Source of the DNA: Thiodiazotropha sp037382065
Lineage (GTDB): Bacteria; Pseudomonadota; Gammaproteobacteria; Chromatiales; Chromatiaceae
Reading direction: 5' to 3'
Assembly: GCA_037382065.1 (NCBI GenBank)
Contig: JARRQF010000059.1
Coordinates: 1 to 14,075 of the forward strand
Length of the DNA: 14,075 nt
The notes under the pieces are model-generated. The model was not told the DNA's origin, made no database searches, and was given only the letters and a program-made list of their open reading frames with translations. Positions 1 through 6,902 of this stretch are shown in pieces (position 1 is the first letter of the stretch; every line of letters starts with the position of its first letter). Position numbers and translations under genes: made by a program.

Positions 1-115
1 CAGGATACTGCGTTGCAATGCTTGAAAAGGGCGAGCCATTCCCTGCGCATTGCGCCTTGTCTCCTGGCCTGAGCAGGCTTCTATCATCGTCAATTTGTAT
101 GAAGCACCACACTAG
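1..115. mobile_element. MITE-2 palindromic element, right end (partial at window edge)
   Basis: These 115 bases are identical by eye to the right part of the complete element at 5379-5648, ending in the same terminal inverted repeat and a CTAG. The left part lies outside the window. No coding sequence is visible. The end lies only 38 bp upstream of the bacteriohemerythrin start, so the element has replaced or moved part of that gene's upstream region. I name it MITE-2 only for this window. Confidence 0.85.
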
Positions 116-153
116 GTTTTGTATTATCCAGGATTGGTAGTAGGAGATGATCT

Positions 154-621
154 ATGGGGCGTTTGATTTGGACAAAAGACCTAGAAACCGGCATCGATGT
201 CATTGACGGCCAGCATATACGCATTGTTGAATATATAAATAAACTTCATGACGCCCGCACCAACAACGACCGGGCTGGCGTCGCCGATATCATCTCTGCA
301 ACAGTAGACTACACCATGTCCCATTTCAGTTTTGAAGAAGCTCTAATTGAAGATGCAGGTTATGAATTTGTTCGGCCTCACAAAAAAGTCCACGAACTTT
401 TTATTCGTCGTATTTCGGAATTCCAGAAACGCTTTAATGATGGAGAAGATATATCAGAAGAGCTTAATGACCTACTCGCACGATGGCTATTTAATCACAT
501 ACGCAACGATGACGCCGCTTATGTAAAAGCCGTTAAAGGCAAAATTCTATCGATTACTAAAACTCGGAGCAAAGGCAGCTGGCTTTCTAAATCACTCAAA
601 AAGTTTTTCTCGCCTCGCTAG
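154..621 (+). CDS. Bacteriohemerythrin (O2-binding di-iron protein)
   Basis: A 155-residue single-domain hemerythrin, expected to be cytosolic and to bind O2 reversibly at a non-haem di-iron site, for storage, delivery or sensing. The full ligand set is visible: His21 (DGQHIR), His57 and Glu61 (HFSFEE), His76 and His80 (HKKVH), His115 and Asp120 (HIRNDD). The H-HxxxE-HxxxH-HxxxxD spacing is canonical. Residues after about 128 form a Lys/Arg/Ser-rich tail of unknown role. The ATG has an AGGAG seven bases upstream (142-146), which fixes the start. The gene stands alone, convergent with the ATPase gene. A MITE-2 end lies 38 bp upstream, and I found no convincing -35/-10 pair between it and the start. 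Confidence 0.93.
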   Translation: MGRLIWTKDLETGIDVIDGQHIRIVEYINKLHDARTNNDRAGVADIISATVDYTMSHFSFEEALIEDAGYEFVRPHKKVHELFIRRISEFQKRFNDGEDISEELNDLLARWLFNHIRNDDAAYVKAVKGKILSITKTRSKGSWLSKSLKKFFSPR

Positions 622-643
622 ACTTGACCCAAGGATCATTAAC

Positions 644-690
644 AGCCCCCTAATACTACATAAAATATAGGGCTTCTTATCTCTCTTTTT
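644..690 (+). terminator. Probable Rho-independent terminator of the hemerythrin gene
   Basis: An AG/CCCTA arm (644-652, with two bulged C) can pair with TAGGGCT at 668-674 across an A/T-rich loop. It is followed by a pyrimidine-rich tract ending in TTTTT at 686-690. The stem is short and bulged. It lies between two convergent genes and might work in both directions, but the T tract favours the + strand. Confidence 0.4.
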
Positions 691-707
691 AGCTTATCCC
701 TGCTTTT

Positions 708-2507
708 TTAAATCTCGATGCTTTCAGGGGGGGCTACTTTTAATACTTCTTCGATAGTAGTGAGACCTTTCACAACTTTTTGTGCACCACTGAGCCTTAG
801 CGGACGCATCCCATCATTAATAGCTTGTCGGCGTAGTTGATTGAGATCGCAATCGAGGGTCATCAGTCGTTTGATGGCAGGAGAAATGGTCATCATTTCA
901 TAGAGACCCACACGTCCAAAGAATCCGGTTTGACGACATTCGAGACAGCCTACAGGTTGATACACGCTCTTGGGTCGGTTCTTTGCGCGAAGTGGTGTAA
1001 TCATAGTTTCCCACATCGCTTCGTTAATCGGCACCTCCTCCTTGCAATGGGGACACAGTGTGCGAGTCAAACGCTGACCCAACACACCAAGCAGAGTCGC
1101 CTTAAGCAGATAGGGAGGGATACCAATTTCCAACAAACGCGTTATTGCGGAAGGCGCATCATTGGTATGCAATGTAGAAAATACCAAATGTCCAGTCAGC
1201 GAAGCCTGTACGGCCATCTCTGCTGTCTCCTTATCGCGTATTTCACCAATCATGATGATGTCAGGGTCCTGACGTAATAGGGTCCGCACACCACTTGCAA
1301 AGGTTAAATTAATATTGTGTTGCACCTGCATTTGATTGAAGCTCGGCTCAACCAACTCAATAGGATCCTCTACGGTACAGACATTCACTTCTGGTCTTGC
1401 TAGCTCTTTGAGTGTCGTATAGAGCGTCGTGGTCTTACCTGAACCAGTTGGGCCAGTGACCAGAATTATCCCACTCGGGCGGCTAATCAAGCCGCTCCAT
1501 TGCTCTGCTTCAGAACGAGAAAAACCCAATGCATGATAGTCCTTAACCAGCACTTCAGGATCAAAAATACGCAATACTAGCTTTTCGCCAAATGCGGTGG
1601 GCATCGTCGATAGCCGCAACTCTACCTCTTCACCGTTACCGTTTCGGGTCTTTAACCGACCATCTTGTGGGCGACGCTTCTCCGAGACATCCATACGTCC
1701 CAATATTTTAATGCGAGAGGTCACAGCAGTACCTACTGAGGGCGGTATCTGATAAACCATTTGCATCACACCATCGATACGAAAGCGTACATTGGTCTGA
1801 TTTCGACTCGGCTCAATATGAATATCACTTGCTCGCTGGCTATAAGCGTACTGCAGCAGCCAATCAACGATATTCACCACATGCTGATCATTGACGTCAA
1901 GCTTGCCGCTGCGCCCAAGCTCCATAAGCTGTTCAAGATTTTGTACGCCCGATGGGCCTACATCCTGATTATCATCATGGGCAGCCCGAACAGAATGGGA
2001 AAGACTGTAAAACTCAACCAGATAGCGCTCTATCTCAACTGGATTGGCGATCACTCGAGTGATCGCTTTATTCAGAATAGGTTCTAGCTCTCGTTTCCAC
2101 TCTGTAAAAAATGGCTCCGCAGTCGCGATAACCACCTCATCCGACTTAACCTCCAGTGCAATAATATTAAATCGTTTAGCATAGGCGTAGGACATCACGG
2201 CGGTGATTGCGGGCACATTAATCATTAACGGATCGATATGAACCATCGACAAGCCCACTCTTTTCGCTAACCAAGCAGTTAACAGGCCAAGATCGAGAAT
2301 GGTTCGTGGATTCCGTTCATCAGTCCATTTATGTTCGGCGATCAGAACCAAAGGATGCTTGGTTTGCCTAGCCCCCACATTGACTGCCTGAACCGTTTTG
2401 GCTAGCTGCTTTTTTATCAATCCATCTTCAACCAGCCAGTCAAGTAATTCCCCCAACTCCATCTGACGGTCGTTTAATAACTGTCTATTCATTACTCGTC
2501 CATTCAT
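708..2507 (-). CDS. GspE/PilB-family secretion or pilus assembly ATPase
   Basis: A 599-residue cytoplasmic hexameric ATPase of the type II secretion / type IV pilus assembly family. The N-terminal ~170 residues resemble the GspE/MshE N-terminal domain. Then come an Asp box (RPQDGR, ~279-284), Walker A (GPTGSGKTT, ~352-360), Walker B (DPDIIMIGEIRD, ~414-425), a His box (TGHLVFSTLHTN, ~438-449) and a zinc-type CxxC pair (Cys485/488 and Cys521/524). All catalytic motifs are intact, and the length is usual for assembly ATPases. No pilC, pilD, gspF or pseudopilin gene is adjacent, so partner proteins must be encoded elsewhere and the exact system (T2SS, T4P or MSHA-like) cannot be assigned. The start is uncertain: a 15-bp tandem duplication doubles the ATG region (starts at 2507 and 2492), neither has a strong ribosome site, and Met16 is a third option. 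MITE-1 copy A lies 56 bp upstream. Confidence 0.93.
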   Translation of the reverse strand: MNGRVMNRQLLNDRQMELGELLDWLVEDGLIKKQLAKTVQAVNVGARQTKHPLVLIAEHKWTDERNPRTILDLGLLTAWLAKRVGLSMVHIDPLMINVPAITAVMSYAYAKRFNIIALEVKSDEVVIATAEPFFTEWKRELEPILNKAITRVIANPVEIERYLVEFYSLSHSVRAAHDDNQDVGPSGVQNLEQLMELGRSGKLDVNDQHVVNIVDWLLQYAYSQRASDIHIEPSRNQTNVRFRIDGVMQMVYQIPPSVGTAVTSRIKILGRMDVSEKRRPQDGRLKTRNGNGEEVELRLSTMPTAFGEKLVLRIFDPEVLVKDYHALGFSRSEAEQWSGLISRPSGIILVTGPTGSGKTTTLYTTLKELARPEVNVCTVEDPIELVEPSFNQMQVQHNINLTFASGVRTLLRQDPDIIMIGEIRDKETAEMAVQASLTGHLVFSTLHTNDAPSAITRLLEIGIPPYLLKATLLGVLGQRLTRTLCPHCKEEVPINEAMWETMITPLRAKNRPKSVYQPVGCLECRQTGFFGRVGLYEMMTISPAIKRLMTLDCDLNQLRRQAINDGMRPLRLSGAQKVVKGLTTIEEVLKVAPPESIEI

Positions 2508-2562
2508 TACTGTCGATCCACCTAAAAGAATTAGCTTCTGTTGCTTACGATAAATACTTCAA

Positions 2563-2681
2563 CCTAAAAAGATCAGTTGGACAGCGTGATTCACCCACTA
2601 GGTGACCATAACCATCGAAGCTATTTTCTTCAAAATCAGAAACCTGTTATTAGCATGGAGCGGTCAACTGATTTTTTTAGG
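2563..2681 (+). mobile_element. MITE-1 copy A (119 bp, short form)
   Basis: Its ends are inverted repeats, CCTAAAAAGATCAGTTG on the left and CAACTGATTTTTTTAGG on the right. It is flanked by a perfect 5-bp target duplication TTCAA (2558-2562 and 2682-2686). The interior holds a small TCACC/GGTGA hairpin and no ORF of note. Nearly the same sequence recurs at 8094-8211 and, with additions or deletions, at 5264-5357 and 6876-7111. It lies between the lrp 3' end and the ATPase gene. The remaining ~100 bp to lrp (2687-2787) shows nothing I can name. Confidence 0.9.
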
Positions 2682-2787
2682 TTCAACACTCAGGGCTACA
2701 AGAATAGCTCAAATCAAAGCGCAGCTCGTAAGCAATAGCCAATGCCCTTAACAGGATCGATAACACAGTAGGGTACTCTGGGATTTT

Positions 2788-3249
2788 TCACAAAGGCAAG
2801 GCGGTCTTTTCTACAACACGACGCAATACAAAGCTGGAGTGCACGCCAGTCACACCCTCAATACGGGTAATCTTATTCAGTAGTAACGCCTGATAATCAT
2901 CCATATCCCGCACCACCACTTTAACCTGATAGTCAGCATCCTGACCCGTTATCAAAAGGCACTCCAATACCTCCGTCATGCCATGAATCACCTTTTCAAA
3001 GTTTTCAAATCGCTCTGGGGTATGCCTATCCATTGAGATATGCACCAAGGCCATTAGGTCCAGGCCTAGCTTACGACTGTCCAGATGAGCGCGATATCCT
3101 GCAATGATTCCCGCCTCCTCCAGGGCACGCACACGTCGCAAACAGGGTGAGGGGGAGAGGCCAATACGCTCTGCCAAATCCTGATTGCTGATCCGCCCTT
3201 CTTGCTGAAGCAGGTCCAATATACGCCGGTCATAGCGATCTAATGTCAT
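2788..3249 (-). CDS. Lrp/AsnC-family transcriptional regulator
   Basis: A 153-residue DNA-binding regulator of the leucine-responsive family. Residues ~4-60 form the helix-turn-helix (LDRYDRRILDLLQQEGRISN, then LAERIGLSPSPCLRRVRALE), and the rest is the RAM/AsnC ligand-binding domain that drives dimer and octamer formation. I place the start at the ATG at 3249, because AGAGG lies seven bases upstream (3257-3261). The in-frame ATG at 3270 has no ribosome site and adds an atypical seven-residue leader. The gene is divergent from leuA, and an Lrp-like inverted operator pair covers its own -10 region, pointing to autoregulation and joint control of leuA. The effector could be leucine or another amino acid; sequence alone does not decide it. 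Confidence 0.92.
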   Translation of the reverse strand: MTLDRYDRRILDLLQQEGRISNQDLAERIGLSPSPCLRRVRALEEAGIIAGYRAHLDSRKLGLDLMALVHISMDRHTPERFENFEKVIHGMTEVLECLLITGQDADYQVKVVVRDMDDYQALLLNKITRIEGVTGVHSSFVLRRVVEKTALPL

Positions 3250-3270
3250 TCGATTGCCTCTAAACCACAT

Positions 3271-3326
3271 AAAATAAGCAGATAATGCCTAATTTTAATT
3301 ATTTAATAGCATTATATGCTTATTTT
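3271..3326. promoter_or_regulatory. Paired Lrp-like operator with the lrp promoter -10
   Basis: An 18-bp arm at 3271-3288 is matched in inverted orientation by 3309-3326 with one mismatch. Each arm contains its own imperfect palindrome, (A/G)GCATTAT(A/C)TGCT. Their centres (3283 and 3314) are 31 bp apart, about three helical turns, so both would face the same side of the helix. The right site, TAGCATTATATGCTT, matches the E. coli Lrp consensus YAGHAWATTWTDCTR at 12 of 15 positions. A perfect TATAAT on the minus strand (3316-3311) lies inside the right site, with a weak -35 (TGTAAA, 3338-3333) 16 bp upstream. Binding would be expected to repress lrp; the effect on leuA is inferred. Confidence 0.6.
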
Positions 3327-3594
3327 TAGGGTTTTACAGCCAACTTCGCAAGCATCTGCCAATCAATCTGCACTATTCTTTCACCATCGGCCACAAGCCG
3401 CTTAGAAACCTAAAAAAGCCCGAAGCCACAAGTTTCCGGCAAATGCCAATTACCCCACAAGGGTCTGATGGCGAACTAAAGGCCTTGTAAAAATTAATTA
3501 TCCAACAATGCACTTAATTTTTTCCGAGGCCCTAACAGCTACTCCAATCCGGAAACAGCTGACATGGACCCAAACACAATATCAGGAGCTGACT
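3327..3594 (+). other. Leader region upstream of leuA
   Basis: The stretch between the operator pair and the leuA GTG start. I see no clear + strand sigma-70 promoter, no leucine-rich leader peptide and no strong attenuator hairpin. ACAAGG and CCTTGT near 3462-3490 could pair weakly. An in-frame ATG at 3508 would extend LeuA by 29 residues, but it has no ribosome site. Confidence 0.3.
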
Positions 3595-3597
3595 GTG
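3584..3597 (+). promoter_or_regulatory. Ribosome binding site fixing a GTG start for leuA
   Basis: AGGAG at 3584-3588 lies six bases before GTG at 3595. The upstream ATG at 3508 has no comparable site. Starting at the GTG gives an N-terminus of the same length as Pseudomonas-type LeuA (about 33-35 residues before the PIW motif). Confidence 0.7.
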
Positions 3598-5262
3598 AAA
3601 CGCTTTGATCACCGAAAATACCGCCCTAACCAGGTGGCACCAATAGACAACCGGCAATGGCCCAATAACACCATCGACACACCACCAATCTGGACCAGTG
3701 TCGACCTACGAGATGGTAACCAAGCCCTATTGGAGCCAATGAGCGTGGATCAAAAGCGTCGCATGTGGGATCTGCTGGTCAAGCTGGGCATAAAAGAGAT
3801 TGAGGTTGGCTTTCCATCTGCCAGCCAACCCGACTACGACTTCGTACGTGAACTGATTGAGGAGAACAGAATACCACCTGACGTCACCATACAGGTGCTG
3901 GTGCAGGCACGTGAAGAGCTGATTAAAAAAACCTTCAAGGCTCTGGAAGGGGTGCGTCGTGCCATCGTGCATGTCTATAACTCCACCTCAACAGTGCAGC
4001 GTGAGCGGGTATTCAAAAGTGACCGTGAGGGAATAAAAGCGATTGCCGTAGAGGGTGCTGAATGGCTGAAGAAGGAAGCCGCACACTACCCGAAAACCGA
4101 GTGGATTTTCGAATATTCGCCTGAGAGTTTTTCCAACACCGAATCAGATTACGCAGTGGAAGTTTGCAATGCCGTTATCGATGTCTGGCATCCAACCCCC
4201 GAAAAGCCATGCATCCTTAATCTGCCGGCAACCATTGAGAGCAGCACACCTAACCGCTTCGCCGATCAGGTGGAATATTTTTGTCGCCAGATATCGCGGC
4301 GCGATGCGGTCATCATCTCTGTGCATACCCATAATGACCGAGGAAGCGCGGTGGCAGCTGCAGAATTGGCTCTTCTGGCAGGAGCTGAGCGGGTGGAGGG
4401 GACATTAATGGGCAATGGAGAGCGAACAGGAAATATGGACATCGTCACCTTAGCGATGAATCTCTACAGCCAGGGAGTAGATCCAGTCCTCGATCTATCA
4501 AAGCCGGATGAGATTATTCAGGTCTACCGCCACTGCACTGGCCTGCCCGTTCATCCACGCCATCCTTGGATTGGAGAGCTTGTCTATACCGCATTTTCCG
4601 GGTCACATCAGGATGCCATTCGCAAATGCCTGCATGAGCAGCAAGCAGACGAGCCTTGGCAGGTCGCCTATCTTCCTATTGACCCTCGGGACATAGGTCG
4701 AAACTATCAAGAAGTAATCCGGGTAAATAGCCAATCAGGCAAAGGCGGTGTGGCCTATGTCCTGGAACGCGACTATGGACTGATGCTGCCACGTTGGATT
4801 CAGGTGGAACTCGCCCAAATAGTACAGCGTGAATCAGAACAGCATCGTGGAGAGGTAAGCAGTGAGGCGATCTATGCTCTCTTTTTGCAACATTTTATTA
4901 TCAAACAAGGACCCTACCAACTTGCTGGTTACCGAATCGATCACCAAAGGGAGCACGAGACCATCGAAGCTCGGATTACTTATCAAGCACAAGAACTTCT
5001 TCTCAAAGGTGAAGGGGAAGGCGCGATATCCGCGTTTATAAATGCCCTGTCAAATCACCATGGAAATGTCATACAGGTCATCGACTATGTGGAGCATGCT
5101 ATTGGAGAAGGAGCTGATGCTGAGGCCGCAGCTTATGTACATTTAAGCTTTCTAGGCCGACGCATCGTAGCTGCCGCCATCAGTCGGGACATGGTTAGCA
5201 CGTCATTAAATGCGGTTCTTTCCGCATTGAATCAAGCGCATGCAAATCAGCAGGCGGCATGA
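3595..5262 (+). CDS. leuA: 2-isopropylmalate synthase (long, Pseudomonas/yeast type)
   Basis: Condenses acetyl-CoA with 2-oxoisovalerate to give 2-isopropylmalate, the committed step of leucine synthesis in the cytosol. At 555 residues from the GTG it has the usual length of the long-type family. The TIM-barrel catalytic domain carries SVDLRDGNQ near the N-terminus, the metal-binding HTHNDRG motif, GNGERTGN and HPRHPW. The C-terminal ~120 residues match the LeuA allosteric dimer domain, the site of leucine feedback. The alternative start at 3508 would add 29 residues of non-family sequence and is less likely. The divergent Lrp-type gene suggests leucine-linked control. A MITE-1 insertion falls exactly at the stop codon, and its target duplication restores the TGA. 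Confidence 0.95.
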   Translation: MKRFDHRKYRPNQVAPIDNRQWPNNTIDTPPIWTSVDLRDGNQALLEPMSVDQKRRMWDLLVKLGIKEIEVGFPSASQPDYDFVRELIEENRIPPDVTIQVLVQAREELIKKTFKALEGVRRAIVHVYNSTSTVQRERVFKSDREGIKAIAVEGAEWLKKEAAHYPKTEWIFEYSPESFSNTESDYAVEVCNAVIDVWHPTPEKPCILNLPATIESSTPNRFADQVEYFCRQISRRDAVIISVHTHNDRGSAVAAAELALLAGAERVEGTLMGNGERTGNMDIVTLAMNLYSQGVDPVLDLSKPDEIIQVYRHCTGLPVHPRHPWIGELVYTAFSGSHQDAIRKCLHEQQADEPWQVAYLPIDPRDIGRNYQEVIRVNSQSGKGGVAYVLERDYGLMLPRWIQVELAQIVQRESEQHRGEVSSEAIYALFLQHFIIKQGPYQLAGYRIDHQREHETIEARITYQAQELLLKGEGEGAISAFINALSNHHGNVIQVIDYVEHAIGEGADAEAAAYVHLSFLGRRIVAAAISRDMVSTSLNAVLSALNQAHANQQAA

Positions 5263-5263
5263 T

Positions 5264-5357
5264 CCTAAAAAGATCAGTTGGACAGCGTGAATCGAAGCTA
5301 TTTTTTCAAAATCAGAAACTTGCTATTAGAATGGAGCGATCAACTGATTTTTTTAGG
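5264..5357 (+). mobile_element. MITE-1 copy B (94 bp, internally deleted)
   Basis: It has the same ends as copy A, with target duplication ATGAT (5259-5263 and 5358-5362). Compared with copy A it lacks about 24 bp that include the TCACC/GGTGA hairpin. The left duplication contains the leuA stop codon (TGA, 5260-5262). Its terminal stem ATCAGTTG/CAACTGAT is followed by seven T, so on the + strand it could act as a weak leuA terminator. Confidence 0.9.
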
Positions 5358-5378
5358 ATGATAGGTCTAGTGACTAAC

Positions 5379-5648
5379 CTAGTGTGGTGCTTCATACAAA
5401 TTGACGATTATAGCGTGACGCTAAGCAGTTAGCCGCTAGGCGCGTGCCGCCGGGAATGGCTTCTCCCTTTCCAAGGCGCGCAACAACGCGGATGACCGCT
5501 TAGCGTCTCGCCCGAAGGGAAGCCTGCTCAGACCAGGATACTGCGTTGCAATGCTTGAAAAGGGCGAGCCATTCCCTGCGCATTGCGCCTTGTCTCCTGG
5601 CCTGAGCAGGCTTCTATCATCGTCAATTTGTATGAAGCACCACACTAG
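5379..5648. mobile_element. MITE-2 complete copy (270 bp)
   Basis: The ends are perfect 30-bp inverted repeats starting CTAGTGTGGTGCTTCATAC, extended by four more matches after one mismatch. The interior folds almost entirely: GACGCTAAGC (5417-5426) with GCTTAGCGTC (5498-5507), GAAGCCTGCTCA (5519-5530) with TGAGCAGGCTTC (5603-5614), and GGGAATGGCT with AGCCATTCCC. There is no plausible ORF. The right part is identical to 1-115, and the left part differs from 13960-14075 at two positions. CTAG occurs at every visible end, either as part of the repeat or as a duplicated palindromic target. A CTAG target is known for IS481-type elements, but I cannot name a parent. Confidence 0.88.
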
Positions 5649-5674
5649 CTTCCAGCTGTTTGCTGGAAGCTGGT
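5644..5674 (-). terminator. Hairpin downstream of yceI, possible terminator
   Basis: A perfect 10-bp stem, AGCTTCCAGC (5647-5656) with GCTGGAAGCT (5662-5671), has a five-base loop and three further pairs outward. It lies just past the yceI stop on the minus strand. No T tract follows, because MITE-2 begins at the hairpin's outer base. The tract may have been lost or displaced by that insertion. Confidence 0.45.
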
Positions 5675-5684
5675 AGTGTCTACG

Positions 5685-6257
5685 TTACTGACGAATTCCC
5701 TCAATCGAGAGATCTAATTGCACCATGCGGGAGGCTGGCCCCAGATCAAATGGAACACCAAAATCGGCCAAAGAGATTTCGGTGGTACCAAAAAAACCAC
5801 GACGGTAACCGCCCCAAGGATCATCACCATGACCAACATGCGTTACATCAATAACCACTGGCTTTGTCACACCACGCAAGGTCAAATCGCCTTTCAAAGT
5901 GGCCTTGTCACTACCACTCTCTTCAAAGGAGGTTGAGACAAATTTTGCCATTGGGTATTTATCGACATACAAAAACTCTTCGCTTCGAAGATGCTTATCA
6001 CGCTCAGCATGATTACTGTCAATACTCGCCGGTTTGATATCCACCGAAATCTTAGCCGCTGAAGGATCTTTTTCATCGTAGGTAAACCGGCCACCAAAAT
6101 CATTGAAACGTCCGTACAACCAACTGTACCCCAGATGTTTGATACGAAATTGAATAAAGGCATGCGCCCCTTTATTATCGATAATATACTCTTCCGCACT
6201 AAGTGGTGCGGCAAACACCATTGCCAACATAAAAAGAACCGATGATTTGTAAAACAT
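5685..6257 (-). CDS. yceI: YceI-family periplasmic lipid-binding-like protein
   Basis: A 190-residue exported protein of the YceI family, a lipocalin-like beta-barrel that binds polyisoprenoid-type molecules; the physiological role is uncertain. Residues 1-21 are a signal peptide with likely cleavage after LSA. The mature part starts YIIDNKGAHAFIQFRIKHLG and includes the usual F-D-(F)GGRF, GDLTLRGVTKPV and GTTEISLADFGV segments. The start is supported by GGAGGG about eight bases upstream. It follows the cytochrome b561 gene by 33 bp on the same strand, the same pairing as E. coli yceJ-yceI, so the two probably form one operon and may act together in envelope redox chemistry. Confidence 0.92.
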   Translation of the reverse strand: MFYKSSVLFMLAMVFAAPLSAEEYIIDNKGAHAFIQFRIKHLGYSWLYGRFNDFGGRFTYDEKDPSAAKISVDIKPASIDSNHAERDKHLRSEEFLYVDKYPMAKFVSTSFEESGSDKATLKGDLTLRGVTKPVVIDVTHVGHGDDPWGGYRRGFFGTTEISLADFGVPFDLGPASRMVQLDLSIEGIRQ

Positions 6258-6290
6258 AAATAGACCCTCCTATCGGGATATTTATAAAAA

Positions 6291-6902
6291 CTATTTTGAT
6301 GTCGATTTAGACTTAAACCTAGAATCCGCAGTTGATCCACTCGCACCAAACATACGCAAGAGTGTCTGATCATGGTCAATAAAATGGTGTTTCAGTGCTG
6401 CTAGCGCATGTAATCCAGACAGCACAACGACACTCCAGGCAAGGTAGAGATGGACCTTGCCGGCAATATCTTCCTGATGGTCGAAACCGCTGATGGTTGC
6501 TGGTACGACAAACCAATCAAACACCTCTAGTGACCTACCATCTGCCGTCGAGATGAGATAACCACTAATCATCACAGTAAATAGCAGTAAATAGAGCAGA
6601 ACATGTACCCCAACTGCCGCCAGCCGCTCATATGGTTTATGGTTTGGCAAGTGGTCTGGCTGGGTATTGGAAAAACGCCAAACAAGCCGCAATAACAGCA
6701 GCAGAAATAACATCACGCCGATCCCTTTGTGCCACCAAGGTCCAAGTCGATACCAGCTATCGTAGTACCCCAGACTGCGCATCCAGAGTCCCAGACCAAA
6801 CATGCCATAGACCGACAGGGCTACCAGCCAATGAAAACTGATGGCAACAGCGCCATAGCGCTCCTTGTCATTAAACCTAAAAAAATCAGTTGACCGCTCC
6901 AT
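6291..6902 (-). CDS. Cytochrome b561 (YceJ-like) with a MITE-derived N-terminus
   Basis: A 203-residue inner-membrane di-haem b-type cytochrome with four predicted membrane helices. Candidate haem ligands are His24 (ISFHWLVA), His58 (WWHKGIGV), His100 (GVHVLLYL), His151 and His165 (HLYLAW...GLHALAALKHH). The family match begins at about residue 12 (DKERYGAVAISFHW). The only usable in-frame start is the ATG at 6902, which lies inside MITE-1 copy C. Residues 1-9 (MERSTDFFR) are encoded by the element, and residues 10-11 come from its target duplication. No ribosome site precedes this ATG. A longer reading to 7097 would run through the whole element and is unlikely. Pirin lies upstream and yceI downstream on the same strand. 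Confidence 0.88.
   Translation of the reverse strand: MERSTDFFRFNDKERYGAVAISFHWLVALSVYGMFGLGLWMRSLGYYDSWYRLGPWWHKGIGVMLFLLLLLRLVWRFSNTQPDHLPNHKPYERLAAVGVHVLLYLLLFTVMISGYLISTADGRSLEVFDWFVVPATISGFDHQEDIAGKVHLYLAWSVVVLSGLHALAALKHHFIDHDQTLLRMFGASGSTADSRFKSKSTSK

Noticed and set aside
837..1277. Plus-strand open frame inside the GspE-type gene
   Set aside because: It lies wholly antisense to a strongly conserved ATPase, and its product has no recognisable domain.
3409..3417. Another MITE-1 end (CCTAAAAAA) in the leuA leader
   Set aside because: Only nine bases match in A-rich sequence, the following bases diverge, and there is no partner end or target duplication.
3508..3594. ATG at 3508 as the leuA start, or this stretch as a leucine leader peptide
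   Set aside because: There is no ribosome site before the ATG, the residues do not match LeuA, and there is no run of leucine codons or clear attenuator. The GTG at 3595 has AGGAG at ideal spacing.
5436..5645. Small coding region inside MITE-2
   Set aside because: The frame arises from palindromic GC-rich sequence and has no protein-like character. It cannot be a transposase at this size.
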